The notes beneath the pieces were generated by a model, which was given only the letters and a program-made list of their open reading frames with translations, was not told where the DNA came from and ran no database searches. From Comamonadaceae bacterium (GTDB lineage Bacteria > Pseudomonadota > Gammaproteobacteria > Burkholderiales > Burkholderiaceae), in the NCBI GenBank assembly GCA_947377705.1, contig CANCGU010000046.1, positions 1 to 13,686 on the forward strand: a stretch of 13,686 bases of DNA, given 5' to 3'. The position numbers were made by a program, and so were the translations under genes. The stretch's first letter is position 1, and each line of letters begins with the position of its first letter. Of this stretch, positions 5,928-13,372 are shown in pieces.

Positions 5928-7775
5928 ATGACTTGGGCTGGAAAAATTCTCCGCATCAACCTGACGACAGGTGATATCAAAACTGAACCCCTCAACATGC
6001 AATGGGCGCGCGACTACGTGGGTTCGCGTGGCCTGGGTTCCAAATACCTGATCAGCGAAATCGACCCCAAGGTCGATCCGCTCTCGCCAGAGAACAAACT
6101 CATTTGGGCCACAGGTCCGCTCACAGGCACCATGGCGTCGACAGGTGGACGCTACACCGTCATCACCAAAGGTCCGCTGACCGGTGCGATTGCCTGCTCC
6201 AACTCAGGGGGTTACTTTGGCGCTGAACTGAAGATGGCAGGCTGGGACATGGTGATTTGCGAGGGTAAATCGCCCAAGCCTGTTTACCTGTACATCAACG
6301 ACGACACGGTCGAGTTGCGCGATGCCTCGGGCCTGTGGGGTAAGAGTGTGTGGGAAACCGAAGCTCAGTTGAAAAAGTCTTTGCAAGACCCACTCACACG
6401 CGTGTCTTCCATTGGCAAGGCGGGTGAAAACCATGTGCTCTATGCGGCAGTGGTGAACGACTTGCACCGTGCGGCTGGCCGCTCTGGCGTGGGTGCGGTG
6501 ATGGGCAGTAAAAACCTCAAAGCCATTGCCGTTCGCGGCACCCTGGGCGTGGGTAACGTGCGTGACCCCAAAGCCTTTATGCAAGTCACCGCCGAGAAGA
6601 AAAAAATATTGGCTGACAACGCTGTGACAGGCCAAGGCTTGCCCGCGTACGGCACACAGGTGCTGATGAACGTCATCAACGAAGTGGGGGCTTTGCCCAC
6701 ACGCAACCACCGCGATGTGCAGTTTGAAGGTGCGAAAGATATTTCTGCCGAGGCCATGGCCACACCGCGTGAAACCGACGGGAAAAAACACTTGGTTACC
6801 AACCAAGCGTGTTTTGGTTGCACCATCGCTTGTGGTCGCATCAGCAAGATGGACGAGACCCACTTCACCGTGCAAAACAAACCTCAGTACTGGGGTGCCT
6901 CGGGTGGCTTGGAGTACGAAGCTGCTTGGGCCTTGGGTGCCGCCAATGGCGTGAAAGATTTGGAAGCGCTGCAATACGCCAACCTGCTATGCAACGAAGA
7001 GGGCATCGACCCCATCAGCTTCGGCGCTACCGTGGGTGCGGTGATGGAGTTGTATGAGATGGGCGTGTTGACTCAGGAGCAGTTGGGCATCGACGCCAAG
7101 TTTGGCTCGGCACAAGCCTTGGCTTTCTTTGCAGAAGAAACCGTCAATGGTCGAGGCTTTGGTGTCGAAATTGGTCAAGGCTCCAAACGGTTGACCGAAA
7201 AGTACGGCCACCCCGACTTGAGCATGAGCGTCAAGGGCCAAGAGTTTCCTGCGTACGATGGTCGCGCTATTCAAGGCATCGGTTTGGCTTATGCAACTTC
7301 CAACCGTGGTGCTTGCCACTTGCGTGGCTACACCATCGCTTCAGAGGTGTTGGGTATTCCTGTGAAGACTGACCCCCTGGAGCATGAGGGCAAGCCCGAG
7401 TTGGTCAAGGCTTTCCAAGACGCGACAGCCGCCTTTGACTCGTCCGGCCTGTGCATCTTCACCACCTTTGCTTGGGGCTTGGCCGACCTGGCACCGCAAA
7501 TGCAAGCGGCGTGCAACGAGGACTACACCACAGAGGAGTTAGAAAAAATTGGTGAACGCATTTGGAACATGGAGCGCGAGTTCAATAACGCAGCGGGCTT
7601 CACTGCCAAAGACGACAGCTTGCCCAAGCGCTTGTTGACCGAAGCTGCTAAAACTGGCCCGGCTAAAGGCAAGGTGAGCATGTTGCCCACCATGTTGCCT
7701 AAGTACTATCAAGCGCGTGGCTGGGACAGCGAAGGCCGTCCGACTGCTGAAACCAAAAAACGCCTCGGTCTGTAA
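5928..7775 (+). CDS. aorB: Tungsten-dependent aldehyde:ferredoxin oxidoreductase family large subunit AorB
   Basis: This is the catalytic subunit, 615 residues, full length for the AOR family. The expected reaction is oxidation of aldehydes to carboxylic acids and, at low potential, the reverse. Signature segments are GGRYTVITKGPLTGAIACSN (73-92), GRSGVGAVMGSKNLKAIAVR (184-203), the cluster motif CFGCTIAC (295/298/302) with its fourth ligand Cys509 in DSSGLC, and LAYATSNRGACHLRG (453-467). His464 probably corresponds to the active-site histidine of Pyrococcus AOR. The cofactor in this family is a tungsten bis-pterin. AGGAG sits 8 nt before the ATG, and the gap from aorA is 21 nt. The tungstate transporter just upstream supports tungsten over molybdenum. 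The aldehyde range cannot be read from the sequence. Confidence 0.95.
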   Translation: MTWAGKILRINLTTGDIKTEPLNMQWARDYVGSRGLGSKYLISEIDPKVDPLSPENKLIWATGPLTGTMASTGGRYTVITKGPLTGAIACSNSGGYFGAELKMAGWDMVICEGKSPKPVYLYINDDTVELRDASGLWGKSVWETEAQLKKSLQDPLTRVSSIGKAGENHVLYAAVVNDLHRAAGRSGVGAVMGSKNLKAIAVRGTLGVGNVRDPKAFMQVTAEKKKILADNAVTGQGLPAYGTQVLMNVINEVGALPTRNHRDVQFEGAKDISAEAMATPRETDGKKHLVTNQACFGCTIACGRISKMDETHFTVQNKPQYWGASGGLEYEAAWALGAANGVKDLEALQYANLLCNEEGIDPISFGATVGAVMELYEMGVLTQEQLGIDAKFGSAQALAFFAEETVNGRGFGVEIGQGSKRLTEKYGHPDLSMSVKGQEFPAYDGRAIQGIGLAYATSNRGACHLRGYTIASEVLGIPVKTDPLEHEGKPELVKAFQDATAAFDSSGLCIFTTFAWGLADLAPQMQAACNEDYTTEELEKIGERIWNMEREFNNAAGFTAKDDSLPKRLLTEAAKTGPAKGKVSMLPTMLPKYYQARGWDSEGRPTAETKKRLGL

Positions 7776-7780
7776 TTAGC

Positions 7781-9055
7781 ATGACCCATCACGTCATTCT
7801 TGGCGCTGGCCCTGCTGGCGTGATTGCCGCAGAAACGATTCGTAAGCATGCGCCCAACGATCGCATCACCCTCGTGGGTGATGAGGCTGAGCCCCCTTAC
7901 TCGCGCATGGCGATTCCTTACTTGTTGATCGGCAATATTGATGAACGTGGAACCTATCTACGTAAATCGTCCAATCACTTTGCTGACTTGAAGGTCGACC
8001 AAGTTCAAGCGCGTGCTATGTCGATTGACAGCAAAGCCAAAACGATTCAGCTCGACAACGACCAAGTCTTGCACTTTGACAAGCTGTTGATCGCCACAGG
8101 CTCACGCCCCGTACGCCCGCCCATTCCTGGCATGGGCAGCTCGCAAGTGCATCCCTGCTGGACCCTGGACGATGCACGCGCCATCATGGCACTGGCAAAG
8201 CCTGGGGCACGCGTGGTGCAAATGGGCGCAGGCTTTATTGGCTGCATCATCATGGAAGCCTTGGCCTCACGCGGTGTCGCGTTGTCTGTGGTTGAAATGG
8301 GCGACCGCATGGTGCCGCGCATGATGGGCCCTGTGGCGGGCAACATGATTCGCGATTGGTGTGAGGCCAAAGGCGTGCAAGTGTTCACCAGTGCGAAGGT
8401 GGAGGCCATCGTCCCTAGCGAGCAGGGCGTGATGGTTCGTTTGTCGACGGGGCAAGAATTACGTGCCGATTTGGTCATCAGTGCCACAGGTGTGAAACCT
8501 CGCATCGAATTTTTGAAAAATTCAGGCATCACATGTTTACAAGGCGTTTTAACGGACGAACATTTAGAAACCAACGTGCCTGACATTTATGCCGCAGGTG
8601 ATTGTGCGGAAGCGTTTGACAAGGTCAGCGGCACCACCATCGTCAGTGCCATTCAGCCCAACGCCGCTGAACAAGCGCGTGTGGCGGCTTTGAACATGGT
8701 GGGTAAGACGGTCACGCTCAAAGGCGTGACGCAAATCAACGTGCTCGACACCTTGGGTTTGATTTCCACTAGTTTTGGCAATTGGCAAGGCGTGCCTGGC
8801 GGTGATCAGGTGTCGTTAACAGCTGCAGGTCGTCACTTAAGTTTGCAGTTCAAAGACGATGTGCTGGTGGGCTGCAACAGTGTGGGCTGGACAGACCATG
8901 TGGGTGTGATGCGTGGCTTGGTTGAAGGTCAAGTGCATTTGGGTGAGTGGAAAGACAAACTCAAACAAGATCCCACCAAGCTCATGGACGCTTACCTTGC
9001 CAGTGCGCAAGGGCAAGGGGCATGGACGGGCGCAGGGGATACGCGTCGACGCTGA
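7781..9055 (+). CDS. aorC: FAD/NAD(P)-binding oxidoreductase subunit AorC
   Basis: This is a pyridine-nucleotide-disulfide-type flavoprotein, 424 residues, expected to pass electrons between AorA and NAD(P). Visible motifs are the FAD dinucleotide fold GAGPAG (8-13) with an acidic strand end near 32-36, ATGSRP (105-110), a second Rossmann motif GAGFIG (149-154) for NAD(P)H, and the FAD-binding block YAAGDCAE (270-277). No redox-active CxxxxC pair is seen at the usual disulfide position, so it is a plain NAD(P)H:acceptor reductase rather than a disulfide reductase. It starts 5 nt after the aorB stop codon without a clear ribosome binding site, which suggests coupling. It could be called a nitrite-reductase-like or rubredoxin-reductase-like FAD protein, but the operon position fits AorC. 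Confidence 0.9.
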   Translation: MTHHVILGAGPAGVIAAETIRKHAPNDRITLVGDEAEPPYSRMAIPYLLIGNIDERGTYLRKSSNHFADLKVDQVQARAMSIDSKAKTIQLDNDQVLHFDKLLIATGSRPVRPPIPGMGSSQVHPCWTLDDARAIMALAKPGARVVQMGAGFIGCIIMEALASRGVALSVVEMGDRMVPRMMGPVAGNMIRDWCEAKGVQVFTSAKVEAIVPSEQGVMVRLSTGQELRADLVISATGVKPRIEFLKNSGITCLQGVLTDEHLETNVPDIYAAGDCAEAFDKVSGTTIVSAIQPNAAEQARVAALNMVGKTVTLKGVTQINVLDTLGLISTSFGNWQGVPGGDQVSLTAAGRHLSLQFKDDVLVGCNSVGWTDHVGVMRGLVEGQVHLGEWKDKLKQDPTKLMDAYLASAQGQGAWTGAGDTRRR

Positions 9056-9072
9056 TGCGTTAACCTTCGCGC

Positions 9073-9327
9073 ATGGATATCACTTTCAAACTTTTTGCCA
9101 CGCTCACTGACTATTTACCACCGAGCGCGCGTCGCAGCAATGTGATGAACCTAGAGGTGGACGATGATGTGACGATTGCACAAGTCATAGAACCCTTTGG
9201 CATGCCCGAGAAGTTGGTGCATTTGGTGCTGGTTAACGGCACTTACATTCCGCCAGAAGACAGGGCTAGCAAGGTGTTGGTCGATGGCGATGTGTTGGCC
9301 ATTTGGCCGCCGATTGCCGGTGGCTAA
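9073..9327 (+). CDS. MoaD/ThiS-family sulfur carrier protein
   Basis: This is an 84-residue ubiquitin-like protein whose C-terminus is WPPIAGG. In MoaD and ThiS the final Gly-Gly is adenylated and turned into a thiocarboxylate. The N-terminal strand (MDITFKLFATLTDYLP) and the VLVDGDVLAIWPPIAGG end are typical. In this place it probably supplies the dithiolene sulfur of the pterin cofactor that AorB uses, acting with MoaE and MoeB, which are not in the window. The gene lies 17 nt after aorC with no obvious ribosome binding site. A dedicated MoaD-like gene is common in AOR clusters. A more general role as the cell's MoaD cannot be excluded. Confidence 0.87.
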   Translation: MDITFKLFATLTDYLPPSARRSNVMNLEVDDDVTIAQVIEPFGMPEKLVHLVLVNGTYIPPEDRASKVLVDGDVLAIWPPIAGG

Positions 9328-9348
9328 GCCAGCACGGGCGACGTCACT

Positions 9349-9663
9349 GTGCAAGCTTTTTACGAGGCCTCTTTTTCCCGTGAGATGGGCTGCACCGAGA
9401 CTGAGTGGCTAGGTTGGTTGCCAGCCGCCATGGGGCAGCACCATTGGCAACGCAATGGCCAAGCTGCGAGGGTGGCGATTCAAAATACCGATGGTTCACA
9501 AGGCCTACTCAACATCCGTTGGCAAGAAGCGCCTCCTCGTCGAATTGCGTTAATGCGTATTCCACGCTTACTCGTGAGCTTTCAGTTTGAGGGTTTGAAT
9601 GATGCGCAGCGCTACACCTTCATGCGGCGTTTTGACCTCTATATGCAACGCGGTGGCGGATAA
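9349..9663 (+). CDS. Conserved-looking small protein of unknown function in the aor operon, C-terminal Gly-Gly-Gly
   Basis: I do not recognise this 104-residue protein. It starts with GTG, the only usable start between the upstream in-frame stop at 9325-9327 and the body of the protein. It lies 21 nt after the MoaD-like gene and in the same frame. There is no signal peptide or membrane helix. The N-terminal part is mixed helical (EASFSREMGCTETEWLGWLP). The C-terminal half alternates short strands and a basic helix (PPRRIALMRIPRLLVSFQFE, then RYTFMRRFDLYMQRGGG). It has one cysteine (Cys15 in EMGCTETEW). It ends in three glycines right after a gene whose product ends in the functional Gly-Gly of sulfur carriers. 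Its place suggests a role in cofactor handling or assembly of the oxidoreductase, which is inference only. Confidence 0.75.
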   Translation: MQAFYEASFSREMGCTETEWLGWLPAAMGQHHWQRNGQAARVAIQNTDGSQGLLNIRWQEAPPRRIALMRIPRLLVSFQFEGLNDAQRYTFMRRFDLYMQRGGG

Positions 9664-9672
9664 GATGCCCGT

Positions 9673-9927
9673 ATGTCTGTGGATGTATTGCTCAAAATGT
9701 CGTTGTCGAATGCGTCAAACACGCAAGCCATGTTTGCTTATGCGCAGCGATTGGCGATGGACCAAGGCCTCACGCTAAGAGCCCCGCCACCCGAGCCCAC
9801 CACCTGTTGTGGGCGCGGTTGCCATGGCTGTGTGTGGGAAGGGTTCTTTGCGGCGGCCATATTCTGGCGTGAAGATGCGTTAGGGGCTTTGGTGTGTGCT
9901 TCGCTTAAGCCCGCATCTATGGCTTAG
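9673..9927 (+). CDS. Small cysteine-rich protein, oxidoreductase-like domain family
   Basis: This is an 84-residue protein whose core is PPEPTTCCGRGCHGCVWEGF, with cysteines 45, 46, 50 and 53. The CCGxGCxxCVW signature with a preceding proline-rich stretch is that of the oxidoreductase-like family (Pfam Oxidored-like). The family is found in bacteria and eukaryotes and its biochemical role is not established. The four cysteines could bind zinc or an iron-sulfur cluster. The N-terminal 30 residues form a likely helix. The gene starts 9 nt after the 104-residue gene and is the last of the aor operon on this strand. Its final 11 nt overlap the end of the oppositely oriented comEA-like gene. Confidence 0.72.
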   Translation: MSVDVLLKMSLSNASNTQAMFAYAQRLAMDQGLTLRAPPPEPTTCCGRGCHGCVWEGFFAAAIFWREDALGALVCASLKPASMA

Positions 9928-10243
9928 CGTTGAACGTTTGACCGTTGACGGTCAAGCCTTGTTCCGAAAACTGCCGTGCTTTGTTTTGGCGAATGCCTGA
10001 GACGCGTTGCATGAGGTCGGGCCAGTCTTTGAAGGCCGCTTGTGCACGGGCTTTGAGCACCTTGGCACTCAGCGCGGGGCCCATGCCTTTGATGCTGTCT
10101 AACTCGGCCTCATTGGCTTGGTTGATGTCGAGTGCGAAAGCTGAACTGCTGGCAAGCAGCAAGGCGAGTAAACCTAGCCCTAAGCTGCGTTGACACGTTT
10201 TTAATACCGAGCCAACGCAGAACTTGTCGGGCGAGGTGTTCAT
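9917..10243 (-). CDS. Secreted ComEA-like helix-hairpin-helix DNA-binding protein
   Basis: This 108-residue protein has an N-terminal signal sequence (about residues 12-38, LGLGLLALLLASSSAFA, cut before LDINQ). It is followed by two helix-hairpin-helix units: NQANEAELDSIKGMGPALSA (41-60) and FKDWPDLMQRVSGIRQNKAR (71-90). The family is ComEA, the periplasmic DNA receptor in natural transformation. Many betaproteobacteria carry several short forms like this one, and not all are proven competence genes. It begins 11 nt after the hldD stop codon, so it is the last gene of the envelope operon. No good ribosome binding site is seen before the ATG at 10243. Confidence 0.85.
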   Translation of the reverse strand: MNTSPDKFCVGSVLKTCQRSLGLGLLALLLASSSAFALDINQANEAELDSIKGMGPALSAKVLKARAQAAFKDWPDLMQRVSGIRQNKARQFSEQGLTVNGQTFNAKP

Positions 10244-10254
10244 GCGTGGGCGGC

Positions 10255-11253
10255 TTACTTGCTCAAGGTCGCCATGTATTGCGTGACACCGCTTTGCACA
10301 TCGGCAAATGCGTGGTCGCAGCCGCTGGCGCGCAGGTGGGTCAGGTCAGCTTGCGTGTAGCACTGGTATTTGCCGCGCAGCGCATCTGGGAAGGGCACGT
10401 ATTCGATCAAGCTCGCTTGGGCGGCACCTGCCAAATCAAGCGCGGCTTCACCTTTTTTGGCACGCATCGCGTTGACCACAGACAAGGCCACATCGTTGAA
10501 AGGCTGAGCGCGGCCTGAGCCGAGGTTGAAGATGCCAGACTTGTCTGGGTTGTCCAAGAACCACAGGTTCACGGCCACCACGTCGTCGATGAAGACGAAG
10601 TCGCGCATTTGCGCGCCTTGGGCGTAGCCGCCGTATTCGCCAAACAACTTCACTTTGCCTTCTGCGTTGAATTGGTTGAACTGGTGAAACGCCACGCTGG
10701 CCATGCGGCCCTTATGTTGCTCGCGCGGGCCGTACACGTTGAAGTAACGAAAGCCCACCACTTGGCGCTTGAACTTCTTGAAGTTGTTGTTGCACTCCAA
10801 GCGCATGCGTTGGTCAAACAACAATTTGGAGTACCCATACACATTGAGTGGCAGTTCGTATTCGGGGGACTCGACAAACGTATCGCTGCCGCCGTAGGTG
10901 GCGGCTGACGAGGCGTACAACAGACGCGTGCCGGACTGTTGGCAGGCGTTGAACAAACCGCACGACAGGGTGTAGTTGTTGTCCATCATGTACTTGCCGT
11001 CACTCTCCATGGTGTCGCTGCAAGCACCTTCGTGGAACACGGCTTCGACTTTGCCAAAGGCGTTTTCTGCAAAGAGTTCGTAGAACACATCTTTGTCGAG
11101 GTAGTCGGCTATCTTCAAATCGGCGATGTTGCGAAACTTGTCACCTTCCGTCAGGTCGTCGACCGCGATGATGTTGGTGATGCCGCGAGCGTTCAGGCCC
11201 TTGATGATATTGCTGCCGATAAATCCAGCGGCGCCTGTGACGACAATTTTCAT
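10255..11253 (-). CDS. hldD: ADP-L-glycero-D-manno-heptose 6-epimerase HldD
   Basis: This cytoplasmic enzyme converts ADP-D-glycero-D-manno-heptose to the L-glycero form, the last step of heptose precursor synthesis for the lipopolysaccharide inner core. The 332-residue protein is a short-chain dehydrogenase/reductase: the NADP-binding motif GAAGFIG is at 7-13 and the catalytic YGYSK (Tyr139, Lys143) follows SSAATYGG. The blocks [20 protein letters not shown] (73-92) and [20 protein letters not shown] are typical of HldD. AGGAG lies 5 nt before the ATG. It follows rfaE1 by 29 nt and precedes the comEA-like gene, all on the minus strand. Confidence 0.96.
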   Translation of the reverse strand: MKIVVTGAAGFIGSNIIKGLNARGITNIIAVDDLTEGDKFRNIADLKIADYLDKDVFYELFAENAFGKVEAVFHEGACSDTMESDGKYMMDNNYTLSCGLFNACQQSGTRLLYASSAATYGGSDTFVESPEYELPLNVYGYSKLLFDQRMRLECNNNFKKFKRQVVGFRYFNVYGPREQHKGRMASVAFHQFNQFNAEGKVKLFGEYGGYAQGAQMRDFVFIDDVVAVNLWFLDNPDKSGIFNLGSGRAQPFNDVALSVVNAMRAKKGEAALDLAGAAQASLIEYVPFPDALRGKYQCYTQADLTHLRASGCDHAFADVQSGVTQYMATLSK

Positions 11254-11258
11254 AACTT

Positions 11259-11263
11259 CTCCT
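11259..11263 (-). promoter_or_regulatory. hldD ribosome binding site
   Basis: AGGAG on the minus strand with a 5-nt spacer to the ATG at 11253. Confidence 0.65.
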
Positions 11264-11282
11264 GTGGCACTGAGGCCTTAAT

Positions 11283-12224
11283 TTAGCCCATCAATTCTTC
11301 GTAACTCACGGTGGCAGTGCCAAACTTGCCCACCACCACACCGCCAGCTTTGTTGGCCAAAGGCATAGCGTCGCGCAAACTCAAGCCTGCAGCTACCAAG
11401 GTTGCCAAGGTGGCAATCACAGTGTCCCCAGCCCCCGTGACATCAAACACTTCACGGGCTTGGGCTGACACGCTCAAGTCACCTTCAGCATCAAACAAGG
11501 TCATGCCTTCTTCGCTGCGGGTGAGCAGCAGGGCGTCCAGTTTGAGTTCTTGGCGTAGGGCATGGGCTTTTTGTTTCAGCTCTGCTTCGCTGCTCCATTT
11601 ACCAATGACTTGTTCCAGCTCGGCGCGGTTGGGGGTGATGCAGGTGGCACCCGCGTAGCGCGAGTAGTCGCTGCCTTTGGGGTCAATCATCACGGCTTTG
11701 CCTGCGGCGCGGGCTGCCGCAATCATTTGTGACACATGGGCCAAGCCGCCTTTGCCGTAGTCTGAGAACAGCACCACGTTGTGAGCGGGCAGCAGTTGCA
11801 TGAACTGATCGGTTTGCGAGGCCAGCACTTCGTTTTGTGGCGTGTTTTCAAAGTCCACGCGTAGCAGTTGTTGCTGGCGACCAATGACGCGCAGCTTGAC
11901 GGTGGTTTTGAGTTGGCTGTCACGGCCTAAGTGTGGCGCGATGCCGGTTTTGGCGACCAAGTCTTCTAGCAAATGGCTGGCTTCGTCATCACCCACCACA
12001 GATAGCAAAGAAGCTTGTGCCCCCACGCTCACCACGTTGTAAGCCACGTTGGCACAGCCACCCAAGCGGTTTTCTTCACGGGTGATGCGCACCACGGGCA
12101 CGGGCGCTTCGGGGCTGATGCGATCGACGGCGCCATACCAATAGCGATCGAGCATCACATCGCCCACGACCAGCACATGAGCTTGGCTGAGTTGCTGTTG
12201 GGTGACTGAGGTGCTTAGGGTCAT
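11283..12224 (-). CDS. rfaE1: D-glycero-beta-D-manno-heptose-7-phosphate kinase (RfaE1/HldA-type, kinase domain only)
   Basis: This enzyme phosphorylates heptose-7-phosphate at C1 in the ADP-heptose pathway. The 313-residue PfkB-family kinase shows VVGDVMLDRYWYGAVDRISP (19-38), the glycine-rich NRLGGCANVAYN (52-63), and the catalytic GAGDT (264-268, Asp267 as base). E. coli HldE is a two-domain enzyme of about 477 residues. Here the C-terminal nucleotidyltransferase domain is absent, so a separate RfaE2/HldC must lie elsewhere, as is usual in this group. I chose the ATG at 12224 because GGAGG lies 4 nt upstream and the ATG overlaps the lapB stop (ATGA). The frame stays open 20 codons further into lapB, but that start has no support. 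Confidence 0.95.
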   Translation of the reverse strand: MTLSTSVTQQQLSQAHVLVVGDVMLDRYWYGAVDRISPEAPVPVVRITREENRLGGCANVAYNVVSVGAQASLLSVVGDDEASHLLEDLVAKTGIAPHLGRDSQLKTTVKLRVIGRQQQLLRVDFENTPQNEVLASQTDQFMQLLPAHNVVLFSDYGKGGLAHVSQMIAAARAAGKAVMIDPKGSDYSRYAGATCITPNRAELEQVIGKWSSEAELKQKAHALRQELKLDALLLTRSEEGMTLFDAEGDLSVSAQAREVFDVTGAGDTVIATLATLVAAGLSLRDAMPLANKAGGVVVGKFGTATVSYEELMG

Positions 12225-13372
12225 AGTTCCTCCACGCGTCGAGCGGGGTAGCTGTCCCAAGCTTGGCAGCCGGGGCATTGCCAAAAGTGTTGGCTGGCTT
12301 CAAAGCCACAAGCCGCGCAGCGGTAGCGTTGCAGCGGCTTGGCTGCACGTTCGAGGGCGCGTTGGACTTGTGGGTGAAATTCTTCGTGTTCAAATTTTTC
12401 GTTGGCAATCCACTGTGTGGCGGCTACCAGTGAGGGCTCACGTTCTAAGTGCTTGGCAAACAAGCTGCCGGTGTTGGCTTCACCTTGTGCTTTGCGCAGC
12501 GTGACCATGGCGTTGAGCACATCAAGCGATGCGGTTTTAGCGTAACTGGTTTCCAGCAACGCCAAGGCTTTGGGGGTGCAGTTCAGTGTTTGCGCCAAAT
12601 CGGCGAGCTTCGGTGCGAGCAAAGGCAAGGAAGCAGGGACTTGCGTGGCTAAGTTTTCTAGCGTGGCATAGGCTTCAGAGGTGCGACCTGTTTGTGCGTA
12701 GGTTTTGGCCAAGGCGATGCGTGCACGCGCGTTTTGTGGCGCGGCTTCGGTGGCTTGCTTTAACAAGCCCACCACTTGGTCGGTATGTTGCGCCACGTCG
12801 AGGCTTTCGGCTTCTTCGCACAGGTAATGCGCCAAGCGGCCTTGGAAGCTACCTTGGTTGCTGTCGCCTAGTTTTTTGGCGATGACAGAGGCTTTGGCCC
12901 AATCGCGTGAGCGTTCATAAATGCTTAGCAAGGCTAGGTGAGCTTGTGCTTGGTGTGCCGTGCCTTCGAGTTTGGTGAGCGCATCTTCGGCTCTGTCCAG
13001 TAAGCCGGCCTTGAGGTAGTCCAAGGCGAGGGCGTGCTGAGCCCGATCACGGTCAGCTTGGCTCAAGTCGCCGCGTGACAACAGGTGTTGGTGCACACGG
13101 ACAGCGCGCTCGTATTCGCCACGACGGCGAAACAGGTTGCCTAAGGCAAAGTGCAGTTCAGACGTGTCGGGGTCGTGTTGCACGGCCTCGATGAAGGCGT
13201 CGATGGCTTGGTCTTGCTGCTCATTGAGCAAGTGGTTCAAACCTTTGAAATACGCTTTAGGCGTTTGGCGGTTTTCAAGGCGCAGCTGACGCAAGTCCAT
13301 GCGCGAGGCCACCCAGCCCAAGATGAAGGCGAGGGGCAAGCCCAGCAAAATCCAGCTGAGGTCAAATTCCAT
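12221..13372 (-). CDS. lapB: Lipopolysaccharide assembly protein LapB (YciM), TPR protein with C-terminal rubredoxin-like metal site
   Basis: LapB is an inner-membrane-anchored adaptor that controls LpxC proteolysis by FtsH and couples lipid A synthesis to lipopolysaccharide assembly. The 383-residue protein has one N-terminal membrane helix (about 6-23, WILLGLPLAFILGWVASRM). A run of TPR-type helix pairs spans about 40-340, for example ELHFALGNLFRRRGEYERAV. The C-terminal rubredoxin-like knuckle has CAAC (352-355) and CPGC (366-369). All four metal ligands are present and the length matches E. coli LapB (389). It overlaps lapA by 11 nt and rfaE1 by 4 nt. The order lapA-lapB followed by heptose genes ties two arms of lipopolysaccharide synthesis to one transcript. 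Confidence 0.95.
   Translation of the reverse strand: MEFDLSWILLGLPLAFILGWVASRMDLRQLRLENRQTPKAYFKGLNHLLNEQQDQAIDAFIEAVQHDPDTSELHFALGNLFRRRGEYERAVRVHQHLLSRGDLSQADRDRAQHALALDYLKAGLLDRAEDALTKLEGTAHQAQAHLALLSIYERSRDWAKASVIAKKLGDSNQGSFQGRLAHYLCEEAESLDVAQHTDQVVGLLKQATEAAPQNARARIALAKTYAQTGRTSEAYATLENLATQVPASLPLLAPKLADLAQTLNCTPKALALLETSYAKTASLDVLNAMVTLRKAQGEANTGSLFAKHLEREPSLVAATQWIANEKFEHEEFHPQVQRALERAAKPLQRYRCAACGFEASQHFWQCPGCQAWDSYPARRVEEL

Noticed and set aside
6204..6974. Minus-strand reading frame of 256 codons inside aorB
   Set aside because: It is fully antisense to conserved AOR motifs and its translation has no recognisable family. It is explained by codon use in aorB.
8047..8586. Minus-strand reading frame of 179 codons inside aorC
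   Set aside because: It is antisense to the second Rossmann motif of AorC, with no domain or ribosome binding site.
12225..12284. Longer form of the heptose kinase starting 20 codons upstream inside lapB
   Set aside because: The extra residues have no counterpart in the family, and the ATG at 12224 has a GGAGG site and the typical 4-nt stop/start overlap.
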